In this document: positions 48,223 through 59,831 of the stretch, one piece after another
Layout of the letters: each line of letters opens with the position of its first letter
How positions within the stretch are numbered: the stretch's first letter is position 1
Assembly: GCA_028551475.1 (NCBI GenBank)
Contig: CM052355.1
Span: 20,797,580 to 20,861,579 of the forward strand
Source of the DNA: Casuarina equisetifolia
Lineage: Eukaryota > Streptophyta > Magnoliopsida > Fagales > Casuarinaceae
Length of the DNA: 64,000 nt
Direction of reading: 5' to 3'
Position numbers and translations under genes: made by a program
The notes under the pieces: generated by a model
What the model saw: the letters and a program-made list of their open reading frames with translations, nothing else
Databases searched by the model: none
What the model was told of the DNA's origin: nothing

Positions 48223-51200
48223 ATGTTCTCATTGTTTTATGGACTTTGGAAGTATATGTTTAGTAAGACTGAGTTTCGTGTACTCATTCTTGGAATTGAC
48301 AAGGCGGGGAAAACAGTAATGCATCATCTACTTATATTCTGTTGGAACAATAAATCTTTTAAAATTTTTCTGTGTCAAAAATATCTGCTGGATATTACTC
48401 CTAATCCTTTCATAATCTATTCATTTGTAGACTTTGTTGGAGAAGTTGAAGTCACTGTACTCAAACATAGAAGGCCTCCCCCCTGATCGAATTGTTCCAA
48501 CTGTAGGACTCAACATTGGTCGTATTGAAGTGTCAAACACAAAACTTGTGTTCTGGGACCTTGGAGGTCAGGTATGTCTAGTTCGTAAAAAAATCATGAA
48601 ATTTTGGGGGAAATTTTTAGATGCACACGTATACATGCATAGGCTTGTATATTTCAAGAGAACACTAATTCTTGGTACAAAAATGTCAAAACTTTTTGAG
48701 CAGCTGGAGAGCCAATATTTTTCTGGTCATTTTAACTTCTATTTGTTACTAGAGTTGTCATTTTCTGCAGAATTTTACAATAATACAGGGCTTGTTCCAT
48801 ATTTATGCTTTATAATGACCAACCTGATACTAGAAGAGTAGAATTAGGGGCATTGTTTAGATGATAATTGTTCTAGGAGATACGACTTTGAAGTTTCTTT
48901 AACTTTCCATATTGTATCTGGAATTTCTTAAAGAGGTAACTAGGTTGATTTCCTTTATGTGTGCAACTAGAGATTTGAAACCATTCTCTTGAGAATCAAG
49001 TGTAGATAAAGGGAGTTTATCAGCTCATCCATGGTACTTTGCACCTTTTGTCATTTAATAGAGAGCTCACCGGAAAGGAATTGGAGTTTTTTTTTTTTTT
49101 TTTTATATCACAGAGAGGTAGGTGTGGAACCAACTCCGTTTGAGGGAGGATTTAGTCCATTTGATTACTACTTGACAAATTGACTGAAATTTGTTTAGCT
49201 ACTATAATATTGCCGTATGAAACAGATGTATTGAGTGTTTAAGTTTTTGTTTAGCTACTAAATCCCAAACAAAAACACGTGATTCACTTTTTAAAAGGCA
49301 AAACAAAAAGCATCTTTATAAGGTATAGAATAATTTTGCTAAGAAAAACAGAAATCTTTTCCTAATTTCTTTTTTAGAAAGAAGGTGATTATTTTTATAG
49401 AAGCAGAACTGACTTATTAATATTATTTAGGAGAGGTAACCCTACAGCCCGCTCCTAGTGGAGAAGAGGTGAGCATAAGATTATCATCTTACATTGATCA
49501 TCTAATAAATTAATGCTCCTATTTCAACTGAGGTCTTTGGGATATAAGAACTAACTATTATCATCTTACATAGATCATCTAATAAATTAATGCTTCTATT
49601 TCACCTGAGGTCTCTGGAATATAAGAAACAACTATGTAACATCTCGATTGAGAATTTAACTATTGTATAGGCCATTGGCTTGATCCTTTATATGCAGCCA
49701 CCTCTAGCTTAGTGGTGATCATGCAAGCACCTTAACAAGATAGTGATGTCTGAGCGCTACCTGTGCGTAACCACTTCTTTAGCTCAAAGATTGCTAGAGT
49801 GGTGCTAGCAACACAGCATGATACATAGTTACTCAAAACTAATGACAGTGATCATGCCACATCTGTTATTTATCTATTTCTTTTGGTTTTTTATGAAAAG
49901 AAAGTCTATTTCCATACCTAAAAGCGAAATAAATATGCTTATATCTTCATGGTCTATTAAAAAATTTACCAGGACCATTTTCTTGGTGAAACCCATAAAC
50001 AATATTTTTCAGCTACAGAGAGCCAAAAACACTTTTTGACTTTCTGTTATATCAAATACTTTTCAAAATGAAAAACTGAAGGTAGTTTCAAAATCTGTGG
50101 AAAATATAGTTTTCCTATTTTTTTTCCTCTCTCTCTTGCTCTTTTTTTCTTTCTTTCTTCTTGTTCTTTTTTTTTTTTTTTTTTCTTTGGGGGTTTTTGT
50201 TGGGGGGTGTGGAGGGGGTGTTTGTTGTTGGGGATGGAGGAGGATTGTTTAATGTTTGTCTGGTTAAGAAGTTTATTTGCTGACGCAAGATTCTGATCCT
50301 GTCAGCCTGGTCTTCGTTCAATTTGGGAGAAGTACTATGAAGAAGCACATGCTGTGATATATGTGATTGATGCTGCTTGTCCATCACGGTTTGAAGATTC
50401 AAAATCCGCTTTGGGTAAGTTATTTTGAGTTATTTAACTTTGCTGTGCAGAGTGCCAACTGAAGAGACTGTAACTTTTGTGTTTGTGAAGACTCTTTGGA
50501 GTCAACTCTTGAATCTAATACCTTACATTTCTTACCAGAGAAAGCTCTACGACATGAGGAATTGCAAGGAGCCCCTCTTTTGATATTAGCAAACAAGCAG
50601 GTGAGATCAGCAGATGTCTACTTCCATCTCAAAAATTGTTTTCAAAATCTTGATTTCACATTTCCAAGCTGTGCGAATTTTGAGCATATTGTTTCAGTTA
50701 AGAAGCATTTTTTACTATGTTGGAAATTGAGGGATTCTGTGGATGACTTCTTCTGTGTGAATGTCTCATACTCTTGACAATGTTACTCTTTTAGAGCTAG
50801 AATTTTGTTCTCTGTAACGCAGAAAACCATTATTTGTTTTGGATCTTTTGCTCCTCCCATTTTCCCCTATTTGACGTCTTTAATATTTTGAGCCGTAAAA
50901 ATTATTCTCCTTAGTCTCTGAACTCTGTTCCCTGATGAAATTCTCATCCCCATTGTGTCGCGCTTTTTCATGGGGAAAAGGAATGCTTGACGAGTGCCAC
51001 GTATCTTGAGATTTTCAATAAATTGTCTCTGTTGTTTCTCCGTCTTTCCAGAACTAAAACGAGTGTCCTTTCTTCTTTTCTTTCTTCCCCTTTGCGTTTC
51101 AAATGACGGTGTCAGTTACTGAATAGTAGTACTTTATCATATTTCATTTTGATGCCAGGATCTTTCTGAGGCTGTATCTGCAGAAGAACTTGCTCGATAT

Positions 51201-51495
51201 CTTGATCTGAAAAAGTTGGACGAAAGGGTTTACATGTTTGAAGCCGTGTCAGCATATGATGGGTAAGTAGTCGTATGAAACTGGCTGGTGGCTGATTCCT
51301 GCATTTCATATTCTTTCCTCATCTTCGCAGCTCTAAGATGCACAAAATGTGAGAAATTAAAACCCCAAATTTCTGTAACTTGATTGCAGGATGGGGATTA
51401 AGGAAGGTTTAGAATGGTTAGTGGATGCAATGGAGAGAAGCAAGAGAACTGAAATGTTGAGAGTTCGTGCTGGCACAACTGGCCCTCCTGCATAG
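48223..51495 (+). CDS. ARFRP1/ARL-type small GTPase
   Basis: Six exons (48223-48315, 48431-48571, 50306-50414, 50539-50600, 51159-51262, 51390-51495) join to 204 residues with consistent phases and GT..AG introns. Motifs in order are the P-loop GIDKAGKT (about 24-31, split after the Thr codon by intron 1), switch I around PTVGLNIG, WDLGGQ (switch II; the Gln is catalytic), NKQ|D across the intron 4/5 boundary, and SAYDG. The N-terminus is MFSLFYGLWKYMF, without Gly2, so N-myristoylation is impossible; ARFRP1 and yeast Arl3 are instead acetylated and act at the trans-Golgi, recruiting ARL1 and tethering factors. The Arabidopsis counterpart is, I believe, At5g52210 (GB1/ARLB1), about 205 residues. 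The second intron is about 1.7 kb. The gene is divergent from the inhibitor-2 gene. Confidence 0.92.
50110..50233 (+). repeat. Polypyrimidine tract followed by G-quadruplex-like runs, in intron 2
   Basis: A CT/T-rich tract (about 50110-50188) is directly followed by G runs at 50189-50193, 50202-50207, 50214-50218 and 50230-50233, 72 bp before the exon 3 acceptor at 50305. The loops are 8, 6 and 11 nt. The runs are on the sense strand, so the pre-mRNA could fold as a G-quadruplex. Confidence 0.6.
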
Positions 51496-53430
51496 AAGAG
51501 ACTATATCACATTCAGCTCTTTTTTATTTTATTGTTTTAACCTCTTCCTTAAATTATGTAGATAGATAATAGCCAATATTTGATTCTAAATGAGAAAAAA
51601 ATGTTTTTTTTTTCTTAACATATCATCAACCTGTATCGATTTTTAAAATTTCATTCCAAATTGCACATAGTTACTATTTTCTATGTTCAGATTCCTGTTG
51701 TAGTGAATTAATGTCTGTCCTGCCTGGAAGTACATAAATGGGAACGGACGACACTCAAAGAATAGGTATGAATATGTGTCACTGCCATTGGGACTAGAGT
51801 TTTGATAACCACGTGTACATTTATGCTTGCTTATTTTACACACACAACACAAATGGATATATAGTTACTTACAGAGATGAGCGTAGGTATAATGTGCACA
51901 TACGGTATATAAACTGGATTCATACTACTTGTCTTTATCATGCAATATATGATTTTTGATTCATCATATCCTTGTATAATTCGAATTATTTTATGAAAAT
52001 ACTAAATACGTTAGGTATGTCACTTATGACAATTTTAGCCACCTTAAATATATATTTATCATGACTATCACTACTTTAAAATGTCATCAGTTGCCAATTA
52101 TATCTGTTGTCCTAAATGTTCGTATTGTTTGTAAAAATAGATACAAACATCGGATAAATATATAATCAAACTTTTAGTTTTCTGAATTTAATGTGATTTT
52201 GTTGTTTTATGCCGCTTGTCAAGATTTTTAGTTACTCTACTACCATTCACTTAATTCACATTTTCGTCTTACAGTGTCTGTGAAGAAATTGATATGTGTT
52301 GAGTGGATTCCACAGAAATATTAAAAAAGAAAGAAAGAAAGAAAGAAAATAAATTTAGCAATTAATAAAGGTATTCTAACTAAAGTGAGAGTTTTCAAAC
52401 CTTGAATTTAGAAACACGATTATGGAAGAACTCAATTATATTATCTTCATTTTTCAAGCCTACAGTTTCTCATAGTTCTTAGAAAATCTATGTAGTCAAT
52501 AGAGTTTTTAAAATCTAGGTCCTTCGAGTGATGGAGGCAAAATATTCATGAATATATTGAGAGTTTCAGCGCCAACGGAAGGAGTTGGAGTTTTTCATGA
52601 GTATGCATATTCGTAAGTATTGTAGTGTTGGTATTTTTTGTGCTGTCTCAAACAACTCAAGGCAAGCAGATGAACTTAAGAACTATGCATACAAAGTCAT
52701 GACATGATCCATCCATATATGAGATCATACGATGTCGTGACATGATCCATCCTTATATCAGATCATGCAATGTCGTGACATGGTCCATCCATGTAAAATA
52801 TAAAGCTTGAAAATAAAAAGTAAGATAGGATTTTGAAAAAATAAAGATTAGATAAAGTTTCTTAAAAGTTTAAGATAAGATAAAGCTTTTGAAAGATTCA
52901 AGTTAAGATAAGGTCTTTTTTTTTTTTTTTAATATTTCAATACATGCATCTAAGTTATGCACACAAGGCGTCAAACTTTAAACTATGTAATTGAAATTCC
53001 TACTAATTCACCACTAAACTAACTAGTAGGACTTGAGAAGATGAAAAAGGATGCTCCATAAAAAAGTCTAGGGAGTGGGGAGAAGGCATCTAGGACCTAG
53101 AGTATTCAAGAAGTTTTATTAATTAAAGTTTAAATAATTCTTAGTTCAAATTAGCTTTCCATAGTTCCTTAATTAATAGCTTTAAATTGTTCTTTAATAT
53201 TGTATAGCACTCTTAGAATTACTCTGAGATCTAATTCTTCCAAATTCTTCATTGTTTCTAGTGAGAATCAATCTAGTTTCTTATGTACAAAAAAACCCAA
53301 GTGCTGCTTAGGGGATTTCTTGTCTAGTCAAGTATAATTATCCATTCAAAGAGCATGAAAGAAAAAGAAGTTGCCATTTTAAGTCAGAAAAATGATGTTC
53401 TTTACTGACCATAAAGGTTAAGGAAGGAGA
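51496..53430. other. Intergenic region
   Basis: No gene is supported. It has a (GAAA)n run near 52330-52350 and a 38-bp tandem repeat at 52696-52793; the rest is AT-rich sequence without recognisable elements. Confidence 0.55.
52696..52793 (+). repeat. 38-bp tandem repeat, about 2.6 copies
   Basis: The units begin GTCGTGACATGATCCATCC and are nearly identical; the last is partial. The GTCGTGACATG core appears three times, at about 38-bp spacing. Confidence 0.75.
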
Positions 53431-53906
53431 TGTTATGATCACGTAACAAGGACTTAGTAATGGGACGGTTAGGAGGTGGGTCGAATAAATTGACGAACTT
53501 TTCTTCTTCGATTCCCCTATGGTGATCAAAGGAAAGAGACAAGCTTTTTTAGGAAGCACCCTCCTTAATACTTAGATTTCAATTTGCCTTTTTATAGCCA
53601 ACTTCTTTTTTAAATACAACACAAAAGTTATCCACGTAAGGGAGTACTAAACCTAAATGAAACCCACTTTGAAAGTGTCAATGTGGGTCTCTTCACTCCT
53701 AACCAACATTAACGTAAAACAACTTCTAAGATGATTACTACTGTAGGCACACATGATTGACCACCCAATAACTTGTTGTAGGCTTAGTCTTAATGAGGAT
53801 GAGACTAGCATTAATAGGGATGAGACAAAAGAGACAAAAGAGACAAAAGCTTCATACGTGATGCTATCCATGTTTTAGAATGTGTTGATAGTTTAAGATC
53901 ATAACA
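53431..53906 (-). repeat. Left (3') LTR of the gypsy element
   Basis: Its ends are 10-bp perfect inverted repeats, TGTTATGATC and GATCATAACA. No gene lies in it; the frames across it are spurious. Confidence 0.8.
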
Positions 53907-53989
53907 TGCAATTGTTTCCATTTTAGACCTTTTCCCTAAGGTCAAATTCTGGAAAATGTTATTGCAACGACATAACCTTTTCCCACGCG

Positions 53990-56280
53990 GCTTCCTTTAG
54001 TAGTAAGCCTTGCCACTAGATCAAGAACCGGCTGGTGTCATGTAGGTGGTGAGAATTGAGAATAGACAACCCATGGAAGGAAAGGTTGTGGAAGGATTAT
54101 TTAGACATTGGGAAGGGGTCTGAAAAATTTGTAGAGGCAAGAGACATGAAACACTAGATGGATACGAGAGTAAGAGGGCAAGCTTAAATGGTAAGCAACT
54201 TGTCCTACCTATGCAAGAACTTTGTAAGGACCATAAAACCAACGAGAGAGTTTGAGATTGTGGCATATAGCTACTAAGGTCTATTGGTAAGGTTAGAGGT
54301 GCAACAAAACCCAATCTTTTACCTTAAAGATAACCTCTCGACGATGCTGGTCATAGTACTTCTTCATACGAGTCTGAGCAACTTCAAATGCTCTTTCAAG
54401 CATTTCAAAACTACCTCACGGTGTTAGAGCTCCTTATCAACATACTTCAAAAGGGTTGTATTGAGTACATAAGGAAGTAAGGAGGGAGGTGGTTGGTCAT
54501 AGATTGCTTTGTAAGGAAAGATTCTTGTGCTTATATTAACACTCGTATTGTGATAGAATTTAGCCCACATGAACGACCAAGTCCATTCTTGAGGATGACC
54601 ATCCACAAAGCAATGAAGATAGATCTCAATGGAACAGTTGGTGACCTTAGTTTGCCTATTTGTTTGTGGGTGGTAGGCAGAGCTATAGGCAAAGCTAGTA
54701 CCCTACAGATGGAATAACTTGGACCAAAATATTCTTGTGAAGATGGCACCTTTATCACTAATGATGATTTGGGGGAGGCTAAAAAGCTTGAAAATTTCAT
54801 TGAAGAAATGTTGATCCATGGTTACTACATTGTATGGGTGAGATAATATAAGAAAACAGGTGTAATTAGACAAGTGATCAACAACTACCATTAAAGAATT
54901 TTTACCATACAAGACTGGTAGGTTATCTATGAAGTTTGGGGAGACTTTAGTCTAGATTTGGTGGAAAATGGAGAAGAGTTGCAACAACCTATCAAGACTT
55001 TGGTTATCAACTTTATTTTCTTATCAAACATGGCATCCCTTGATAAAGTCGCGCAGTTGGATTCCATGTTTTTCCAACAGAACATTGAATGGAAGTATTC
55101 CTTAAGAATGATTGATATAACCCTTGTGCGTGCTCATGGAATTCCTTAAGTATAATTAGAATTAGTTCTGAGTCACCAAGAAGTTATTTGCAACCCTTAA
55201 AAAAGATTAAGTTGAATTTGTACTCCTACAAAGCCATAACCTTATCTTGGCAAATGTGTTCAATGAGGTCCTTTAGACAAGAATGAGTTTCTTCTTAGAT
55301 AAGGAGGACCCATTTTGGAATAATGGAAAATATAGCCCCCAAGGTGATACCATTGGAGTGGGAAGGAAAGTCTGCTAGGCTAATCAACAAGAGGGTTGGA
55401 CTTGGTAATGTTGGTTGAAGAAAGTTCCCACTTGTGAGGTTATGGAATACTTAGGCGCCCTCTCTTAGACATGTGACAGTAGGGGAGGAACACTTGGTTG
55501 GTGTCCCATTTGGTATAACTAATGGCTAGGCAACCTTTAGAGACATGGCTACATGGGACAAGCACTCAACCATGGTCCCTTTGGAAATTTTGAAAAGGAC
55601 ATGGGCATCTATCTATTTGAGAGACACAATAGCTAGGGGACAAGTGGCTCATGGCTATGTGGCCATGTATGTAATGGTATTCAAGGACTTCTCGTGCTCT
55701 CTAACACCTGTATGGGTACTGGAGTCAAAAGAGAGAGGAAAATCACCAAAAGGAGAAAATGGCTTGCTATTGGAAATATGCACAGCAAAGGAAGAATGTT
55801 GCAACATTGGAGTAGCATCCTTAGTAGGTGAAGGAAAGGAAGAGGAAGCCATTTCTCAATTGCAACCGTTGGAAGCCTTGAGAAAGCGTTGGCCACTTTA
55901 TGTCTCAACCTAGTTTGAACTCAATTTGGAAGTCAAATTCAATAAGTTTAGCCAACCATTTCTACTAATTAAGCATGGAAATCCGTTGATCCCATAAGAA
56001 CTTCAATGAATGTTGGTTTGTGTGGATGATAAACTATTGCATGAAGAGATAATAACACCTTTGGCATATGGCTAGTAGTAAGGCCATCATTTCCCTCTCA
56101 TATGCCAATCGGTGTAAGGTTTTTATCAACAATGCATAGCTAAAAAATGCAAGTGAGTCACCTTTTTGAGATAATACAAAACCTACCCTAAAACAAGACA
56201 CATCGCACTCCACTACAAATGGCTTGGAGAAGTCAAGTAAGTGGAGGATGGGTGTGGAGGTCATAAGAGGCCTCAGACAA
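53990..56280 (-). pseudogene. Gypsy RT-RNase H and integrase remnant
   Basis: RNase H-like sequence lies at 56264-56034 (FSKPFVVECDVS, with LAYEREMMALLLA). Integrase core lies at 54912-54703 (VDHLSNYTCFL, IIISDKGAIF) and its distal part at 54606-54424. In-frame stops and frame changes abound. The plus-strand frame at 55545-55913 is antisense to it. Confidence 0.8.
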
Positions 56281-56489
56281 AGGAATGCTTGTTTGGATAT
56301 GTAGGTCTAATTGAATCTCTTTCCTTAACAAATCTGTAAGTGGTTTAGCCAAGATTCCATAATGAAGAACAAACTATTGATAGATAATATCTTATTAGGC
56401 CAAGAAAACTGGGAAGAGCCTTGAGTGTCTTGTGTTGAGGCCACTCCATAATGGCTTGTATCTTAATAAGGTTGATGTTGACTCCTATG

Positions 56490-56676
56490 TGTTGGGTTTT
56501 ATGGCTTAACAAGAAGGGGGGTTGAATTGTTAAACAGACAATATTATGTTATTGTTATCAATAAAAATTCAATCTAATTATATAGACAATTCACATAAGT
56601 AACACTAGTATCAAGTAAGCAAATTTCAACCAAATGATGCTTTATTTCTATATTAGGCAGCAAGTTATCTAGAATA

Positions 56677-56733
<57 letters not shown>

Positions 56734-58300
56734 CAAATGAGTTGATTGGTTAGTATCAAATAATCAATAGAGTAATAAGCAACATGTATTAGGAGATATT
56801 TAAATCAATAGAAAGCAAAGGAACAAACACCAGATTTACCACTGTGGTTCAACACTCAATCATTGAGTCCTACGTCCACCCTCTTCTCCTTCAATCCAAC
56901 CGATTGAAGTCTCTTTTACTTAACCAGATTAGGAGAAAGCGTTCTCCTTAATCCAAATAATTCCCTCTCAAGGAATTTTCAAGCATAGTTATAAATAATG
57001 ATCAAAAGATCATGTACAGATGCAAATCCCTAAATAATATGGTAGTTTAAGGGATATTGGTAATTAGAGAAGCTATTCAAGTATAGATAACAAAGTTCAA
57101 AGCTCCTATCACAAAATCCCCAATTTCAGTAAATTAGGGTTTTGGATTTCTCACAATATTTATGTGTAATAAATATTCTTAAATGTAATCATCATATAAA
57201 TAATGTTATACACGGTGTAATCAATTAGATAATCAAAGGATAAGCTGAATAACCAAATATCACCAAACCCTTGTGAGTCATTGAGAGATGAGCGAACTTG
57301 AATCAAGTAATGATTGAGCTCAAGAGATTGTTTCGTTGTAAAGAGAACACTTTAAATGGTTGTAGATCATCAGTCAATCTCTTCACGCATTCATCCCTTT
57401 AAATAGAGAACAAATCTAGGGCTTTTTAGATCAAACTTGAGCCGTAGCCTTCTTCCCGTTAGGAATAGTGAACCATTTATCAAATCAACCTCATATCACT
57501 TCTTAGAGCTTCAATTTGACTGTTTTGACATCTAGTCTCCTCCAAAATCCTCCCGTTGAGGATTCAACGCTATAGAGAATAAAGGTGTCATCGGAGGCTT
57601 GTTTATCTTCAAAGGGTAACGGCTAAGGCACATAATCAAGAGCCTCTCTTATGTGCGCCTCTGATAAGTTGGACAACGCCATAGCATAAGTGATCAAATG
57701 CGCCTCTGATAAGTTGGATGACGCTATAGCATCAAGTGATCAAGTGAGAAGCGGGTAGGGCTTCTACATCATATATGGGCCGTGTCATGGATCAGTGGTC
57801 CAATAACGTGTAAAGTCCAACACATAATTACAGTTCGATATCATCAGCAAGGTCCAACAATATAGGTAATTACGGTTCAATACTATTAGCAAGGTCTAGC
57901 AATATGAACATAGTCCAATAATGTAAGCACGGTCCAATAATATGAGCTTTTAGTAAGTTCACATTTTGGTGTAATATATATCTTAGCTTGAATTAAAATC
58001 AAGCTAGAATCAAGGCTCTTTATGTTCCTACAAGTGCATAAAGCCAAGTATCATTTTTTTTTAAAAAAATGATCTAATATATTTTTGACATCATTCATAA
58101 ATATATTTTTCAAAAAGCACTTTAAAAAATATTTTATGAAGAAATATAGGAACCCAATTACTTTATAATATCATTAATTGATATTATAATTTGTATACCT
58201 TTTACTTCCTATGATTTTCTTTTGCACTTATGAAAAACATATTTCAAAAATTATATTTACAAATATATTTTTGTCACAACAAAACCCTTATTTTTCAACA
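56490..58300 (-). repeat. Solo LTR (SIRE-like copia) inserted in the gypsy element
   Basis: It runs from TGTTGG at 56490 to TTCAACA at 58300, with reversed likeness to the LTR at 4342-6060, for example GGTTTTATGGCTTAACAAGAA against TTCTTGTTAAGCCATAAAA at that LTR's end. It is flanked by a perfect 5-bp duplication: CTATG at 56485-56489 and CTATG at 58301-58305. No internal copia region is present. The sequence on both sides belongs to the gypsy RT and continues across the site. Confidence 0.9.
56682..56732. repeat. (CA)n(TA)n microsatellite in the solo LTR
   Basis: About 21 CA units followed by a few TA units. It makes this LTR longer than its relatives. Confidence 0.95.
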
Positions 58301-58435
58301 CTATGCAGCTAATTATGTGACCTAGGAATCCTAGCTGCTTTGTCTCGAAGTCATATTTAGAGGACTTGGCAAATAATTGGTGGGTGCATAGTAGCTCCAA
58401 AACCAGTCAAAGGTGTTGTAAGTGCTACTCCCAAG

Positions 58436-59826
58436 TGTTAGGTATAATGGCCAACTAAGAAGGGGGAGGGTGGGAAGGTTAAATTGGTTGTTTAGCTTAA
58501 TGTCTATTAATTGGGTTTCAAAAACGTAGCAATAGGTCTTAATTAATAGCAAACTCAAACAACAATAGACAACAAGCATACACACAAGGTTTACCGTAGT
58601 GGTTCAACATTCACACCTACATCCACCATTTTCTTCCTTCAACTCAACCAATTGAAGTCCACTATACTCACTAATTAGGAGAAAATGTTCTCCTAACCTT
58701 CATAATCTCTTTGCAAAGGGATCACAACATAATAAGGTTACAATAAAAGATTGTTCCAACCTTATTATAAAGAAAATCCCTAATGATGTACAGTTTGTGA
58801 AGGATATTGCTAATTAGAAAGCTTTCTAAAGATGTAGAATAATAATCTAAGCTCTAATTATGAAACCCCTAAATTACAAAAAATTAGGGTTTCAGATCTA
58901 TAATCAAGTTTCTGTGCAAATAATAGTCGTAGTTCAATTAACACATAAACAAGATCATATACAGATGAAGTCACAAAGTATATGATCTTAAGAGAGTATC
59001 ACCAAAGAACTTCACAAAATCGTAACACTTTAAGCAATCTTAATTTCTTCTTTTGATTTCTTAATAGACTTATGCAAAAACTACTATTAAACCATAGAAT
59101 GGAAGCTTTTATAATATATTCAAATAATAGTAGTTGATTTGAGGTTTTTGTCAAACTTGATGAAATCAAAGACTAATTCTCATTGAGAGACTAAAATGGT
59201 TCCATCGTTATACTATTAAGACATTAATTCAAGCTTTTAATCATCACAATCGCCCATTTTGACACTTACTTGTTTCTCTGCATTTCTTCCTATTGGGAGA
59301 ATGGACATTTGGCTGCAAAGAGGACATCATCTCTCATTGTCTCGATCGAGTTAGAAGTTAGGGCTTCTAACTAAGCAAGCTAATTTAGGGCACTTAGCCC
59401 TTAGTTAAATAGTGTCGTTCAGTGAACACATCGTAGCTTTCACTTAAGTGCTGTGTTGCACTTGTGTGTTGTAGGCTTGGATCAACTTGCATCTTGCGGG
59501 CTCTTTATATAAAGCTTATATAAGCTTATCATATAAGCTTTTGCATAAACATTTTTTCTTGCAATAACATAAAGTCTAACATCACATTCTCTTTAATATT
59601 AATACCATGCAACTAATGTTTTATCTTTGCTTAGGAAGTATTCTTTTGAGACTTGAATAATATTGCAATATATAAGGATGTAGGAAATCTGCTACTTTAT
59701 AATATCATTTATTGATATTATAATTTTTACACTTTTTACTTCCTTTAATTCTATTTTTCACATAAATATATAAAAAACATTTATATACATTTAACAACAA
59801 AGTTTATCACATATCTTTTTCCAATA
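58436..59826 (-). repeat. Second solo LTR, related to the first
   Basis: It starts TGTTAG and ends CCAATA, where CAACA would be expected, so one terminus has mutated. It shares the 'GGTTCAACATTCA...' and 'TTTAATTGGTTG' type blocks and the AGGAGAAAA/TTCTCC blocks of the SIRE-like LTRs. The flanks are CCAAG at 58431-58435 and CCAAG at 59827-59831, a perfect 5-bp target-site duplication. Only 135 bp of gypsy sequence separates it from the first solo LTR. Confidence 0.85.
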
Positions 59827-59831
59827 CCAAG

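Noticed and set aside
53421..53430. AGGAAGGAGA directly before the left gypsy LTR, as a polypurine tract of a plus-strand element
   Set aside because: The gag and pol remnants and the primer site show the element is on the minus strand; the purines are probably in the target.
55545..55913. A 122-codon plus-strand frame
   Set aside because: It is antisense to the gypsy RT-RNase H/integrase remnant and shows no independent pattern.
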